Origin: Kribbella flavida DSM 17836
GTDB lineage: Bacteria; Actinomycetota; Actinomycetes; Propionibacteriales; Kribbellaceae
Length of the DNA: 64,000 bases
Assembly (NCBI RefSeq): GCF_000024345.1
Contig: NC_013729.1
Location: 4,402,001 to 4,466,000 of the forward strand
Direction of reading: 5' to 3'
Below the pieces are notes generated by a model. The model was not told the origin of the DNA. It ran no database searches and worked only from the letters and a program-made list of their open reading frames with translations. The position numbers and the translations under genes are program-made. How positions within the stretch are numbered: position 1 is the stretch's first letter; every line of letters starts with the position of its first letter. Shown here one piece after another: positions 41,278 through 49,485 of the stretch.

Positions 41278-44200
41278 GTCGATGTGTCCTTTTCTGTGGT
41301 GGGGACGGTCTCGTTCCATCCGTCCGTGCCGGGTTCCAGCAGGGCCGTCGCCAGGGCTTCCACCTCGGGGCGGCAGATCGGGTCGGCGAGCACCGCGCTC
41401 ACCACGGCCTCGACGGTGCGGGCGGTGAACAGCTGCTGGATCGAGAGCTGCGGCCCGAGAATCTCCGCCAGGAGCGTGACCAGCCGGACGGCGGTGAGCG
41501 AGTTCCCGCCCAGCACGAAGAAGTCGTCGCTCAGTCCGGCCTGCTCGCGCCCGAGTACCTCCGCGAACAGCGCGCAGATCACCTGCTCGACGGGGGTGAC
41601 CGCGGGAACGAACTCCGGTACCGGCGCGACCGTCTCCCCCGCGGCGCCCTTGATCAGTGCCAGCCGGTCGACCTTCGCGTTCCGGGTCAGCGGCAGCTCG
41701 TCGAGGACCGTGATCCGGTGCGGCAGCATGTACCCCGGAAGGATCCCTGTCAGGTGCTCCCGCAACCGGTCCAGATCACCGGTCTGCCCCGTGGCCCAGA
41801 CGACGTACGCGTGCAGGAACGACTCGCCCGGTGTGCCCCCGGCGACGACGACCGCGGTGTCGACCCCGGGGCACGAGCGGACCGCGGCCTCGACCTCGCC
41901 CAGCTCGATCCGCACGCCACGGATCTTCACCTGGAAGTCCTCACGACCGAGGATCTCGATGTTTCCGTCCGGCAGGTACCGGCCGAGATCGCCGGAGGCG
42001 TACGCGCGGCCGCCGCTCGGCAACTCGACGAACTTGCGTGCGGTGAGCTCCGGGTCACCCCAGTAGCCCTGCGCGAGGCCGACCTCGCTCGCGGTGTAGA
42101 TCTCGCCGGGCACCCAGGTCGGCCGGTGCGACAGGTCCGCAGCGAGCACGTGATAGCGCTGGTTGGCCATCGGCTTGCCGTACGGGATGCTCGTCCACTC
42201 CGGGTCGACCTCGTCGATCGGGTAGATGACCGACCAGATGCAGGTCTCGGCCGGGCCGCCGGACGAGATCACCGACGTCCGCGGGTTCAGCGCCCGGATC
42301 CGGTCGGGCAGCGGCAGCGGGATCCAGTCACCGGCCAGGACCACGGTGCGCAGCGGTGCGAACGCCTCGGGCGTGCCGGCGGCCTCCGCCTCGGACACTG
42401 CCATCTCCATCAGCGTCGGGACCGAGTTCCAGAACGTGACACCGGCCTTCTTCATCAGTTCCAGCCAGTGCGGCGGAAACGGCATCGGGCCCGGTACGGC
42501 GACCGCGCCGCCGACCTGAGTCATCCCGAACACGTCGTACACCGAGAGGTCGAAGTGCAAGGGCGACACCGCGAAGCAGCGATCGTCCGGCCCGACGCGG
42601 AAACGGAGATTCGCCTCCACGATCGTGTTGAGTGCTCCCCGGTGGTCGACCATGACGCCCTTCGGCGTACCGGTCGAGCCGGAGGTGAAGATCACGTACG
42701 CGAGATCGGCCGGCTGCTGCACAGGCTCGAGCGGCTGCGCGTCACCGTCCTCGAGATCGCGGTCGACGCAGACGACCCGCACGTGCGCCGGCCACTGCGC
42801 CCCGTCGACCAGCGCGGAATGCGTCACCACGAGCTCGATCTCTGCCTGGTCGACCAGCCGGTGCAGCCGCTCGACCGGCCAGGCGGCGTCCATCGGCAGG
42901 TACGCCGCTCCGGAGGCGAGAATGCCGTGCGCCGCCGCGATCTGCTGCCAGCCCTTGTCGAGATGGATCGCGACCAACCGGTTCGGTACGGCGCCCGCGG
43001 CCCTCAGCAGCCGCCCGAGGCGGTTGACGGTGACGTCGAGCTCGGCGTAGCTGATCGTGCGTTCGAGCGTGATGACCGCCGGCGCATCCGGCGTACGTCG
43101 TGCATGCTCGGCCAGCGGAGTGTGCAGGTACGACGGACCGGACAACGTCTTCCGGGCGGCGTTGTTGATCTCGTCGCGCTGGGTCCGTTGCCACTGCGGC
43201 AGCAGAGCGGGTGGTTCGTCCTCCCAGTGACGCTCGTCGGACAACAGCCAGCGGACCAGGCCCCGATGGGCCTCGAACATGTCGTCCAGCATCCCGTCCG
43301 GGTACAGCGCGTCGAGGCTGTCCCAGTTGTAGGTCAGCGCGCCGTTGTCCTCCCAGATCTGGAAGTCGATCGACACCTGCGGGGTCTGGGAGATCGAGTA
43401 CACCGACTCGCCGATCGCGGTCGCCGTACGCCGGGGCGGCTGGCCGAGCAGGCTGGTGACGACGACCGGGAAGGACGCCCGGACCCGGTCGCGCTCGCGG
43501 GCCGCCAGTTCGCGCATCACCTGGATGCCGCCGAAGTGCCGGTGCTCCAGGTCCTCCCACATCCGTTGCTGCACGGCCCGCGCTCGCCCGGCGAACGAGC
43601 CACCGGTGGGCTCGACCGCGAGCAGCGACGTGGTGGTGAAGTCCCCGACGATGTCGTGCACCTGGGGGTGCACGGGCAGCCGGTTGAACAACGGGCAGTT
43701 GATCGTGAAGCGGTCGCTCTTGCTCCAGGTCCGCAGCACTTCGGCGAACGTGGTGATCAGCAGACAGGTCGGCGTCACACCGCGGCGGTTCGCCTGCTGC
43801 TGCAGCAGGGTCCACTCGTCCGGCTCGAGGCGGTCGGCGCGACGGCTGAACGTGGGCGCGGCCTCCGCCCGCGACGCGGTCAGGGGCAGGTCAGGTGCCG
43901 GGGGCAACGCGTCGATCCGGTCCAGCCAATAGGTTCGCGAGGCCTCGTAGGCCGGCGAGTCCGTGAGCGCGCCGTCGGTCCCGAGCACGTAGTCACGAAA
44001 GGTCAGCTCCAACGGTTCCAGCTCGAGTCCCGGGTCCTCGTAGAAGAGCACGAGTTCCGGGATCAGCAGCTGGACGTAGCTCCAGGCGTCGCAGATCAGC
44101 AGGTCGAAGCTGAGATGCAGCCGGACCTGTCCCTCGGGCAGGTGTGTCACCCGTACGTCGAAGAACGGCCACTCGTCGACGCTGAACACGTGATGGGCCA

Positions 44201-46973
44201 GCCGTTCGCGCAGCTCACCGGCGATGCGCTCGGCGTCCTCGGGTGCGTGCTCGCTGAGGTCGAGCACCTCGACCTCGTACGGCGGCGGATCGGCGAGCAC
44301 CTGTTGAGTGCCGTCCGGCAGCATCACCAGCCGCAACGCCTCGTGCCGCTGGACGAGCCGGTCCCAGGCCAGCTTGAGGCGGTTGCTGTCGAGGTCGTCG
44401 CTCTGCCACTCGAAGTAGCCATGGCATCCGACGTTGCCCAGCTCGACCGCGTCACCACGCCCGATCCAGTAGGCGTACTGCGTATCGGTCAGCGGGAACG
44501 GGCTGTGCCGGGCGGCGGGGTCGGAAACGACCACCGGAAGGTCGCCACGGCCTTCGCCGTCCGATCGGCCACCCGCCGCGAGGATCTCCGCAACGCCGGC
44601 GACGGTACCTGCGGAGTACAGCTCGTGCAGACCGACCGTCGTACCGAATGCGTCACGCAGCCGCGACGTGACGTCGATGGCCGCCAGCGAGTGACCGCCG
44701 AGCTCGAGGAAGAGGTCGTCGACTCCGACCTTGTCCACCCCGAGGACGTCCGCCCAGATGCCGGCCACCGTCCGCTCGGTCTCGGTGCGGGGAGCCACGT
44801 ACGGGCGTTCGACGGTCGTCGGTGCGACCGGCAGCGATTTCCGGTCGAGCTTGCCGTTGGTGAGCCGCGGGAGCGCCTCCAGCAGCACCAGCGACGTGGG
44901 AACCATGTACGCCGGCAGCAGCCGGCCGAGTTCCTCCTTGATCCGGGCTGCGATGCCCGGACCGGTGCCCGGTTCCGCCACGACGTACCCGATCAGGGTG
45001 ACCTCACCGGTCGCGTCGGGCCGCGCCGCGACGGCGGCTTCGCGAACCTCCGTCAGCGACTCCAGAGCACTCTCGACCGCTTCCGGTTCGACCCGGAAAC
45101 CACGGACCTTCGTCTGCAGATCGGCGCGACCGACCATCTCGACGAGTCCGTCGGCCCGGAAGCGGGCCAGGTCGCCGGTGCGATACAACAGCTCGTCGGC
45201 CTCCTCGGCGACGGAGTGCCGGACGAAACGCTCGCTGGTGAGCTCGGGCTTGCCGAGGTAGCCGAGCGCGAGACCGGCGCCGGCGATGTGGAGCTCACCG
45301 ATGACTCCGGTCGGGACCGGGTGTCCGGCCTCGTCGAGCAGGTACGCGCGGGTGTTCGCGATCGGTTTGCCGACCGGGAGCGGCGTGCGCCGGCGCGCGT
45401 GCGCCGGCAGTCCCTTGGACGTCGCACGCAGGCCCGTGGCGACGTTCAGGCAGGACGTGGTCACCAAGGTCTCGGTGGTGGCATGGAACACGACGGGCTC
45501 GAACGGCACGTCGGCTGGTGCCCACCGGCGGACCGGTGCACCGGTCGCGAACAGGTACCTCAGCGGGACGTCCTCGGACGGCCAGGTCAACCACCACAGG
45601 CGCTCGGCCATCGGGGCCACCAGCACTGCGACGGTGATCCGTTCGGCCAGGATCCAGTCTCGCAGGGCCTGCGGCGATCCGGCCGTGTCGGGAGCCGCGA
45701 CGCACACCGTCACTCCGAGGCCGAGCAGCGTGATCCATTCCTGGGCCGCGATGGCGAAGCCGGGCGACGAGGCCCAGGCGGCTCGATCGCCGGTGGAGAT
45801 TCCGTACGCGGTTCGGCTCCATTCGACCATGTTGGCGAAGGCGCGGTGCCGGATCAGCACACCTTTCGGTTCGCCGGTCGAGCCCGACGTGTAGAACACC
45901 ACGCCCGCCTCGTCCGAGACGGCACCGCCGTCGAGACGCGGCGAGGTGTCGGGGTCGTCCACACACAGCGCGACCACCGCGTGGTGCGCGGCCAGACGGT
46001 GCCACAAGGACCTCCGGGTGATGACTCCGGCGACCGCCGCGTCGTCCAGCACGGCGGTCAACCTGGCATCAGGGTTCTCCGGATCGAGCAGCACGGCAGT
46101 GGCCCCGGCGCGGACGACCGCGAGGAACCCGATGATGCACTCGGCGGACCGCTCGATCAGTACCGCGACGCGGGCACCGCGGCGCAGACCTGCCTGCTGC
46201 AGCATGGCGGCCAGCGCGGTCGCGTCCCGGTCGAGCTCGCCGTAGGTCCAGCGGCGCGGACCGGCCTCGATCGCCACGATGTCCGGATCCTGCTGCGCCT
46301 GCTCGTGCACGAGGTCGGCGATGGTGACGTCGTCCCGATAGGCGGCCGACGTGTCGTTCCAGTCCACCAGGAGCCGGCTGCGCTCATCGGCGGGCAGCAG
46401 CTGCAGTCGCCGTACCGACTCGTAGGGGTCGTGCAACGCCGAGATGAGCAAGGCGACGAACTGGGCGGCGATCCGGGACGCTGCCTCGGCGGAGAAGCCG
46501 GCCGTCCGGTAGTTCACGGCCGCTCCTTCGGAGGTGACGCTGAGCACCAGCTCCGCCGGAACCGCGCCGGCGGTGACTCCGTCCTCGCAGACACCGGCGG
46601 AGAACAGCGCGATGTCACCGGGAATCAGTAGCGGTTCGGGCGGTCCTGCCGCCGCATCCACGACCTGCCGGAAGCTGACGCCGTCGACGAAATCGAACGA
46701 CAGGCAGCCGGTAGCTTCCCCCGAACCGGTGACGAGGGCGAGGGCCGGAGCTCCGCTGTACCGATGCATCAGGGCCGCCCAGGCCGCCCTGAGCGTCGGC
46801 TGCGGCCCAGCCGGACCGCCGGTGATCGAGGCGGTCAGCTCAGCCGCTTGCTCGAGCAACCCGCCGGGCAGCGGTACCTCGACGGCGGCCACCGCGGTGG
46901 CCGCCCCGGCGTCCCCACCGTCGGCGGGAAGCTCGATGCGCAGGGCTTCCTGCCCGGTCTGCGTTGTGTCCAT
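41271..46973 (-). CDS. NRPS with partial C, atypical A, PCP, heterocyclization (Cy), A and PCP domains
   Basis: This is a 1900-residue protein. Residues 1-205 resemble only the C-terminal half of a C domain, with no HHxxxDG. A1 (about 210-720) keeps YTSGSTGEPKG, YRTG and NGKLDRKSL, but the residue aligned with Asp235 of GrsA is Ala407 and the A5 motif reads HATTETL instead of YGPTE. That suggests a substrate without an alpha-amino group. PCP1 has LGGHS (Ser762). A Cy domain (about 825-1260) carries DLLICDAWS at 957-965, matching DxxxxDxxS. A2 reads D-L-Y-N-V-A-S-I-W, close to the cysteine signature D-L-Y-N-L-S-L-I-W. PCP2 has LGGNS. No oxidase is inserted, so a thiazoline is expected. AGGAG precedes the ATG; it is first in an operon with exporter, C domain, N-oxygenase and ADC synthase. 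Confidence 0.93.
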   Translation of the reverse strand: MDTTQTGQEALRIELPADGGDAGAATAVAAVEVPLPGGLLEQAAELTASITGGPAGPQPTLRAAWAALMHRYSGAPALALVTGSGEATGCLSFDFVDGVSFRQVVDAAAGPPEPLLIPGDIALFSAGVCEDGVTAGAVPAELVLSVTSEGAAVNYRTAGFSAEAASRIAAQFVALLISALHDPYESVRRLQLLPADERSRLLVDWNDTSAAYRDDVTIADLVHEQAQQDPDIVAIEAGPRRWTYGELDRDATALAAMLQQAGLRRGARVAVLIERSAECIIGFLAVVRAGATAVLLDPENPDARLTAVLDDAAVAGVITRRSLWHRLAAHHAVVALCVDDPDTSPRLDGGAVSDEAGVVFYTSGSTGEPKGVLIRHRAFANMVEWSRTAYGISTGDRAAWASSPGFAIAAQEWITLLGLGVTVCVAAPDTAGSPQALRDWILAERITVAVLVAPMAERLWWLTWPSEDVPLRYLFATGAPVRRWAPADVPFEPVVFHATTETLVTTSCLNVATGLRATSKGLPAHARRRTPLPVGKPIANTRAYLLDEAGHPVPTGVIGELHIAGAGLALGYLGKPELTSERFVRHSVAEEADELLYRTGDLARFRADGLVEMVGRADLQTKVRGFRVEPEAVESALESLTEVREAAVAARPDATGEVTLIGYVVAEPGTGPGIAARIKEELGRLLPAYMVPTSLVLLEALPRLTNGKLDRKSLPVAPTTVERPYVAPRTETERTVAGIWADVLGVDKVGVDDLFLELGGHSLAAIDVTSRLRDAFGTTVGLHELYSAGTVAGVAEILAAGGRSDGEGRGDLPVVVSDPAARHSPFPLTDTQYAYWIGRGDAVELGNVGCHGYFEWQSDDLDSNRLKLAWDRLVQRHEALRLVMLPDGTQQVLADPPPYEVEVLDLSEHAPEDAERIAGELRERLAHHVFSVDEWPFFDVRVTHLPEGQVRLHLSFDLLICDAWSYVQLLIPELVLFYEDPGLELEPLELTFRDYVLGTDGALTDSPAYEASRTYWLDRIDALPPAPDLPLTASRAEAAPTFSRRADRLEPDEWTLLQQQANRRGVTPTCLLITTFAEVLRTWSKSDRFTINCPLFNRLPVHPQVHDIVGDFTTTSLLAVEPTGGSFAGRARAVQQRMWEDLEHRHFGGIQVMRELAARERDRVRASFPVVVTSLLGQPPRRTATAIGESVYSISQTPQVSIDFQIWEDNGALTYNWDSLDALYPDGMLDDMFEAHRGLVRWLLSDERHWEDEPPALLPQWQRTQRDEINNAARKTLSGPSYLHTPLAEHARRTPDAPAVITLERTISYAELDVTVNRLGRLLRAAGAVPNRLVAIHLDKGWQQIAAAHGILASGAAYLPMDAAWPVERLHRLVDQAEIELVVTHSALVDGAQWPAHVRVVCVDRDLEDGDAQPLEPVQQPADLAYVIFTSGSTGTPKGVMVDHRGALNTIVEANLRFRVGPDDRCFAVSPLHFDLSVYDVFGMTQVGGAVAVPGPMPFPPHWLELMKKAGVTFWNSVPTLMEMAVSEAEAAGTPEAFAPLRTVVLAGDWIPLPLPDRIRALNPRTSVISSGGPAETCIWSVIYPIDEVDPEWTSIPYGKPMANQRYHVLAADLSHRPTWVPGEIYTASEVGLAQGYWGDPELTARKFVELPSGGRAYASGDLGRYLPDGNIEILGREDFQVKIRGVRIELGEVEAAVRSCPGVDTAVVVAGGTPGESFLHAYVVWATGQTGDLDRLREHLTGILPGYMLPHRITVLDELPLTRNAKVDRLALIKGAAGETVAPVPEFVPAVTPVEQVICALFAEVLGREQAGLSDDFFVLGGNSLTAVRLVTLLAEILGPQLSIQQLFTARTVEAVVSAVLADPICRPEVEALATALLEPGTDGWNETVPTTEKDTSTC

Positions 46974-47031
46974 GATCTGCGCTCCTGCGTCGGCCGGATC
47001 CGTGCACTGACGCCGAGCCTAACCAAATCAT

Positions 47032-47064
47032 GACTGAAGTAACAGAGGTGATTCAACTATTGTC
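47032..47064. promoter_or_regulatory. Paired palindromic element upstream of the Cy-containing NRPS
   Basis: AACTATTGTC (47055-47064) is a good copy of the cluster-wide element. GACTGAAGTA (47032-47041) is a weaker copy with its centre 23 bp away. They lie 59-91 bases upstream of the NRPS start at 46973 and reach into the last codons of the carrier-protein gene. They probably control the operon 46973-35431. Confidence 0.5.
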
Positions 47065-47319
47065 ATCAAGCGCTGCGCTGACCGTTCGCCACGCGGCGGC
47101 CGGCGTCTCGAAGTTGGCGATCGCGACGACGGCCGGTGGAAACCTCACTGCGAACCGCTGTTGCAGCCGCATGACCAAAGTCATGATGCCGAGCGAGTCG
47201 AGCCCCACCGACCGGAACGACGCGTCGGGTGGCAGCGGTTGCTGGGCCGGGTAGGCCGGCAGCAGTGAGCGAACCGTTTCCTCGAAAGCGTCCGGCCAGG
47301 TCTGCTGAAGGTGTTCCAT
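47053..47319 (-). CDS. Free-standing acyl/peptidyl carrier protein
   Basis: This is an 88-residue carrier protein. PPDASFRSVGLDSLGIMTLVMRLQ contains the phosphopantetheine Ser42, with the DSL form typical of acyl carrier proteins in trans. I chose the ATG with GGAGG eight bases upstream rather than a GTG five codons earlier. It precedes the Cy-containing NRPS by 79 bp in the same direction, and a promoter-like element lies between. It is divergent from the cysteine hydrolase gene, so the two may share a promoter and cooperate, with the hydrolase acting on the acyl group held here. Confidence 0.88.
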   Translation of the reverse strand: MEHLQQTWPDAFEETVRSLLPAYPAQQPLPPDASFRSVGLDSLGIMTLVMRLQQRFAVRFPPAVVAIANFETPAAAWRTVSAALDDNS

Positions 47320-47436
47320 TCCGATGTCCTCCACGGGTGGGCGAGCAGAGTCGTTGCGACCGTACGGCGGACACCGGGTGCGGCGCTGTGCACTAGTGAG
47401 CAGACAGCGGCGGTGCCGTCAGCCAGGCTTTCGGAC

Positions 47437-48684
47437 ATGACCGACAGCGTGCTGACCACTCTCGAACAGGCCGTGGCCTCGCTCGTGCACGAGCTGCGGC
47501 CCCGCTGCCCCGACTATCTCCAGGACCAGCAGCTCCGCATCCTGGTTCCCGCCGGCCTCGACCTCGACCGAGGATCCGCGACGATCGCCGAGGTCGGTAC
47601 GGCCTTCGGGATCAATCTCGTGACGGCCCGGGACGACGACGACGCCAACGCGGTCGACCGGCTACTGACAGCTCGACTGGACGACGCCGTTCTACGGTTG
47701 GCCGACCTCGACACCACCTCGGCCGAGGAACTGGCCGCGGCGGGTGCCCGCAGCGCGATTTCTCGCCCGCGGGCCGCGCCGGATCTGCAGTGGCGAACGC
47801 TTGCTGTGGGCGGCGAGCAGATGCGGTTCGCGACCGGCGGCAGTCGCGGTACACCGCTCGTGCTGGTCAACGCTCTCGCCCAGGCACCGGACTTCTGGTT
47901 CGAGCTGATCGACCGGATGCTGCCGCGCCGGGTCGTGCTCTTCCAGTGTGGCGGGGTGCTGGAGGACGACACCCCGGACGGCGTCCTGTCGATCGATCAG
48001 TTGCGTACCGGACTCGAGGCAGTACTCGACCACCTGGGTAATGGGACGTACCACCTCGTCGGCTGGTGCACGGGAGCCCGGTTCTCGGCGCACCTCGCCC
48101 GCCGCCGGCCGGATCTCGTCGCCTCGCTGACGATGCTGAACGGTGCCTTCAAACAGCTCGGCGTCGACAGTGCCGACGACTCGGGGTACGAGCGTGTCAT
48201 CGAGACGATGTGTCAGACCGTGGAGAACCAGCCGCAGCTCGCCGACCAGCTCGCCGTGATGGTGGCCGGATCGGTCGGCCGACCACCCGCCGGTCACGCC
48301 GGCGACCGGCAGGCGGCGGGGCAAGCGGCCCTGTCCGGGGTCGACCCGGCCTTCACCGAAGTACTGCGGGCGCCGGTCCGCGACGGGGACAGCCTGCGCC
48401 GCTACGCCCACCAGCTTTTCCAGCTCTTCTCGGAGGACCCCTTCGCGATGCTTCCGCCGGCCGGTCCGCCGGTCCTGTGCATCGCGGGCGAGTACGACGA
48501 GCAGGTGTCGCTGCCACGGTTCGCCCGGGTAGCCGCGGCGATCCCGGGCAGCAGGTTCGCCACTGTTGCCGGAGGCACCCATTTCTTCCTGCACGACCGC
48601 TCCGACCTGGTCGCCGAACTTCTGAACGACCTGCTCGCCGGCACCGCCCCCCGGCCGTCCACCCGGGAGATCAGCTGGCGATGA
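47437..48684 (+). CDS. Alpha/beta hydrolase with cysteine nucleophile (thioesterase-like)
   Basis: This is a 415-residue protein. Residues about 115-410 form an alpha/beta hydrolase whose nucleophile elbow reads GWCTG (Cys211 in place of Ser). The acid lies in AGEYDEQVS and the histidine in GGTHFFLHD. The first 110 residues are an acidic region of unknown fold. Thioesterases with a cysteine nucleophile are known for strained-ring closures such as the beta-lactone of obafluorin; whether that applies here is inference. Ribosome binding before this ATG is weak. Its end overlaps the convergent Crp/Fnr gene by 14 bp. It could release or edit acyl groups on the divergent carrier protein. Confidence 0.82.
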   Translation: MTDSVLTTLEQAVASLVHELRPRCPDYLQDQQLRILVPAGLDLDRGSATIAEVGTAFGINLVTARDDDDANAVDRLLTARLDDAVLRLADLDTTSAEELAAAGARSAISRPRAAPDLQWRTLAVGGEQMRFATGGSRGTPLVLVNALAQAPDFWFELIDRMLPRRVVLFQCGGVLEDDTPDGVLSIDQLRTGLEAVLDHLGNGTYHLVGWCTGARFSAHLARRRPDLVASLTMLNGAFKQLGVDSADDSGYERVIETMCQTVENQPQLADQLAVMVAGSVGRPPAGHAGDRQAAGQAALSGVDPAFTEVLRAPVRDGDSLRRYAHQLFQLFSEDPFAMLPPAGPPVLCIAGEYDEQVSLPRFARVAAAIPGSRFATVAGGTHFFLHDRSDLVAELLNDLLAGTAPRPSTREISWR

Positions 48685-49393
48685 GCCTGCGGGCCTCCAG
48701 GGCCGGATCCGTGGTGGCGAACTCGGTCAGCCGGCCGAGGTCGGGAAAGACGAGTGCGCCGTCACGGCGGTGCACGAGTCCGCACTCGCGGAACTCCCGC
48801 AGGAACCGGCTGATCCGCGACCGGGTCGTGCCGACGATCGCGCCGAGCTCCTCGTGCGTGAGACGGACATCCAGGCAGACGCCGCCCGGACCGGCGGCTC
48901 CCAGCCGAGCGGCGGTCCGGGCCAGCGTGGCCGCCAGCCGGTGCCTGCTGTCGAGCGTGACCAGGTCCGAGATGACCTGCTGCTGCTCGACCAGCCGGCC
49001 GGCGAGCGTGTCGAAGTACGCCGCCTGAAGGGCGCCGTCGCGCAGCGCGGCCTGGAAGTCCCCGGCCCGGATCCGCCACAGCTGTACTGGCTGGACCGCC
49101 ACCAAGGCGTCCTGCCACAGGCCCGGTTCCAGCCGCACGTCGCCGTACACGTCGCCGGGACCGTGCAGCGCGATGACGCAGTGACGTCCCCCCGCCGCCG
49201 CGCGGCTCTGCTTCACCACCCCGCGGCGGATGAGACAGACCGTTTCCTCGATGCTGCCGGGCGACCGCACCATGGCACGTGCCGGCAGCCGGTCGAGCAC
49301 GGCTGCCAGCTCTCCGGTCTCGATCAGCTCGCGCAGTTCTCGTCCCAGCTCCAGCTGTCCCGGCTGCGCCGGTACGCCTGCCCGACCAGTCAT
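48671..49393 (-). CDS. Crp/Fnr family transcriptional regulator
   Basis: This is a 240-residue protein with an N-terminal cyclic-nucleotide-binding-like barrel (VCLIRRGVVKQSRAAAGGRHCVIALHGPGDVYGD). A long dimer helix and a C-terminal winged helix follow, with RLTHEELGAIVGTTRSRISRFLREFRECGLV. No cysteines for an iron-sulfur cluster are visible at the N terminus. The recognition helix (TTRSRISR) lacks the Arg-Glu pair of E. coli Crp, so a different half-site is expected. GGAGG precedes the ATG. The divergent region with the aldo-keto reductase holds two of the clearest copies of the palindromic element, so this protein may control itself and the cluster. Confidence 0.9.
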   Translation of the reverse strand: MTGRAGVPAQPGQLELGRELRELIETGELAAVLDRLPARAMVRSPGSIEETVCLIRRGVVKQSRAAAGGRHCVIALHGPGDVYGDVRLEPGLWQDALVAVQPVQLWRIRAGDFQAALRDGALQAAYFDTLAGRLVEQQQVISDLVTLDSRHRLAATLARTAARLGAAGPGGVCLDVRLTHEELGAIVGTTRSRISRFLREFRECGLVHRRDGALVFPDLGRLTEFATTDPALEARRLIAS

Positions 49394-49418
49394 CGCTCTC
49401 GCCTCCGACCCGATTGAC

Positions 49419-49451
49419 GACTATAGTCATCACTGCAGACTGACAATAGTC
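49419..49451. promoter_or_regulatory. Paired GACTATAGTC palindromes between crp-like and reductase genes
   Basis: GACTATAGTC (49419-49428) is a perfect 10-bp palindrome. GACAATAGTC (49442-49451) has its centre 23 bp away. On the minus strand TATAGT at 49425-49420 is a -10 candidate giving a leader of about 20 bases for the Crp/Fnr gene. On the plus strand AATAGT faces the reductase gene. These are the best copies of the cluster-wide element. Confidence 0.65.
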
Positions 49452-49485
49452 GATGACCGGCGTCGCGGTCGATCAGGAGGCAGGG

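Noticed and set aside
41718-46631. Very long open frame of 1637 codons on the plus strand
   Set aside because: It lies opposite the 1900-residue NRPS gene, is low-complexity Arg/Gly/His/Gln-rich, and is an expected antisense shadow in high-GC DNA.
28984-49451. The repeated ACTATAGT elements as a CRISPR array or IS ends
   Set aside because: They are short, dispersed, tied to promoters, and have no spacer array or transposase gene beside them.
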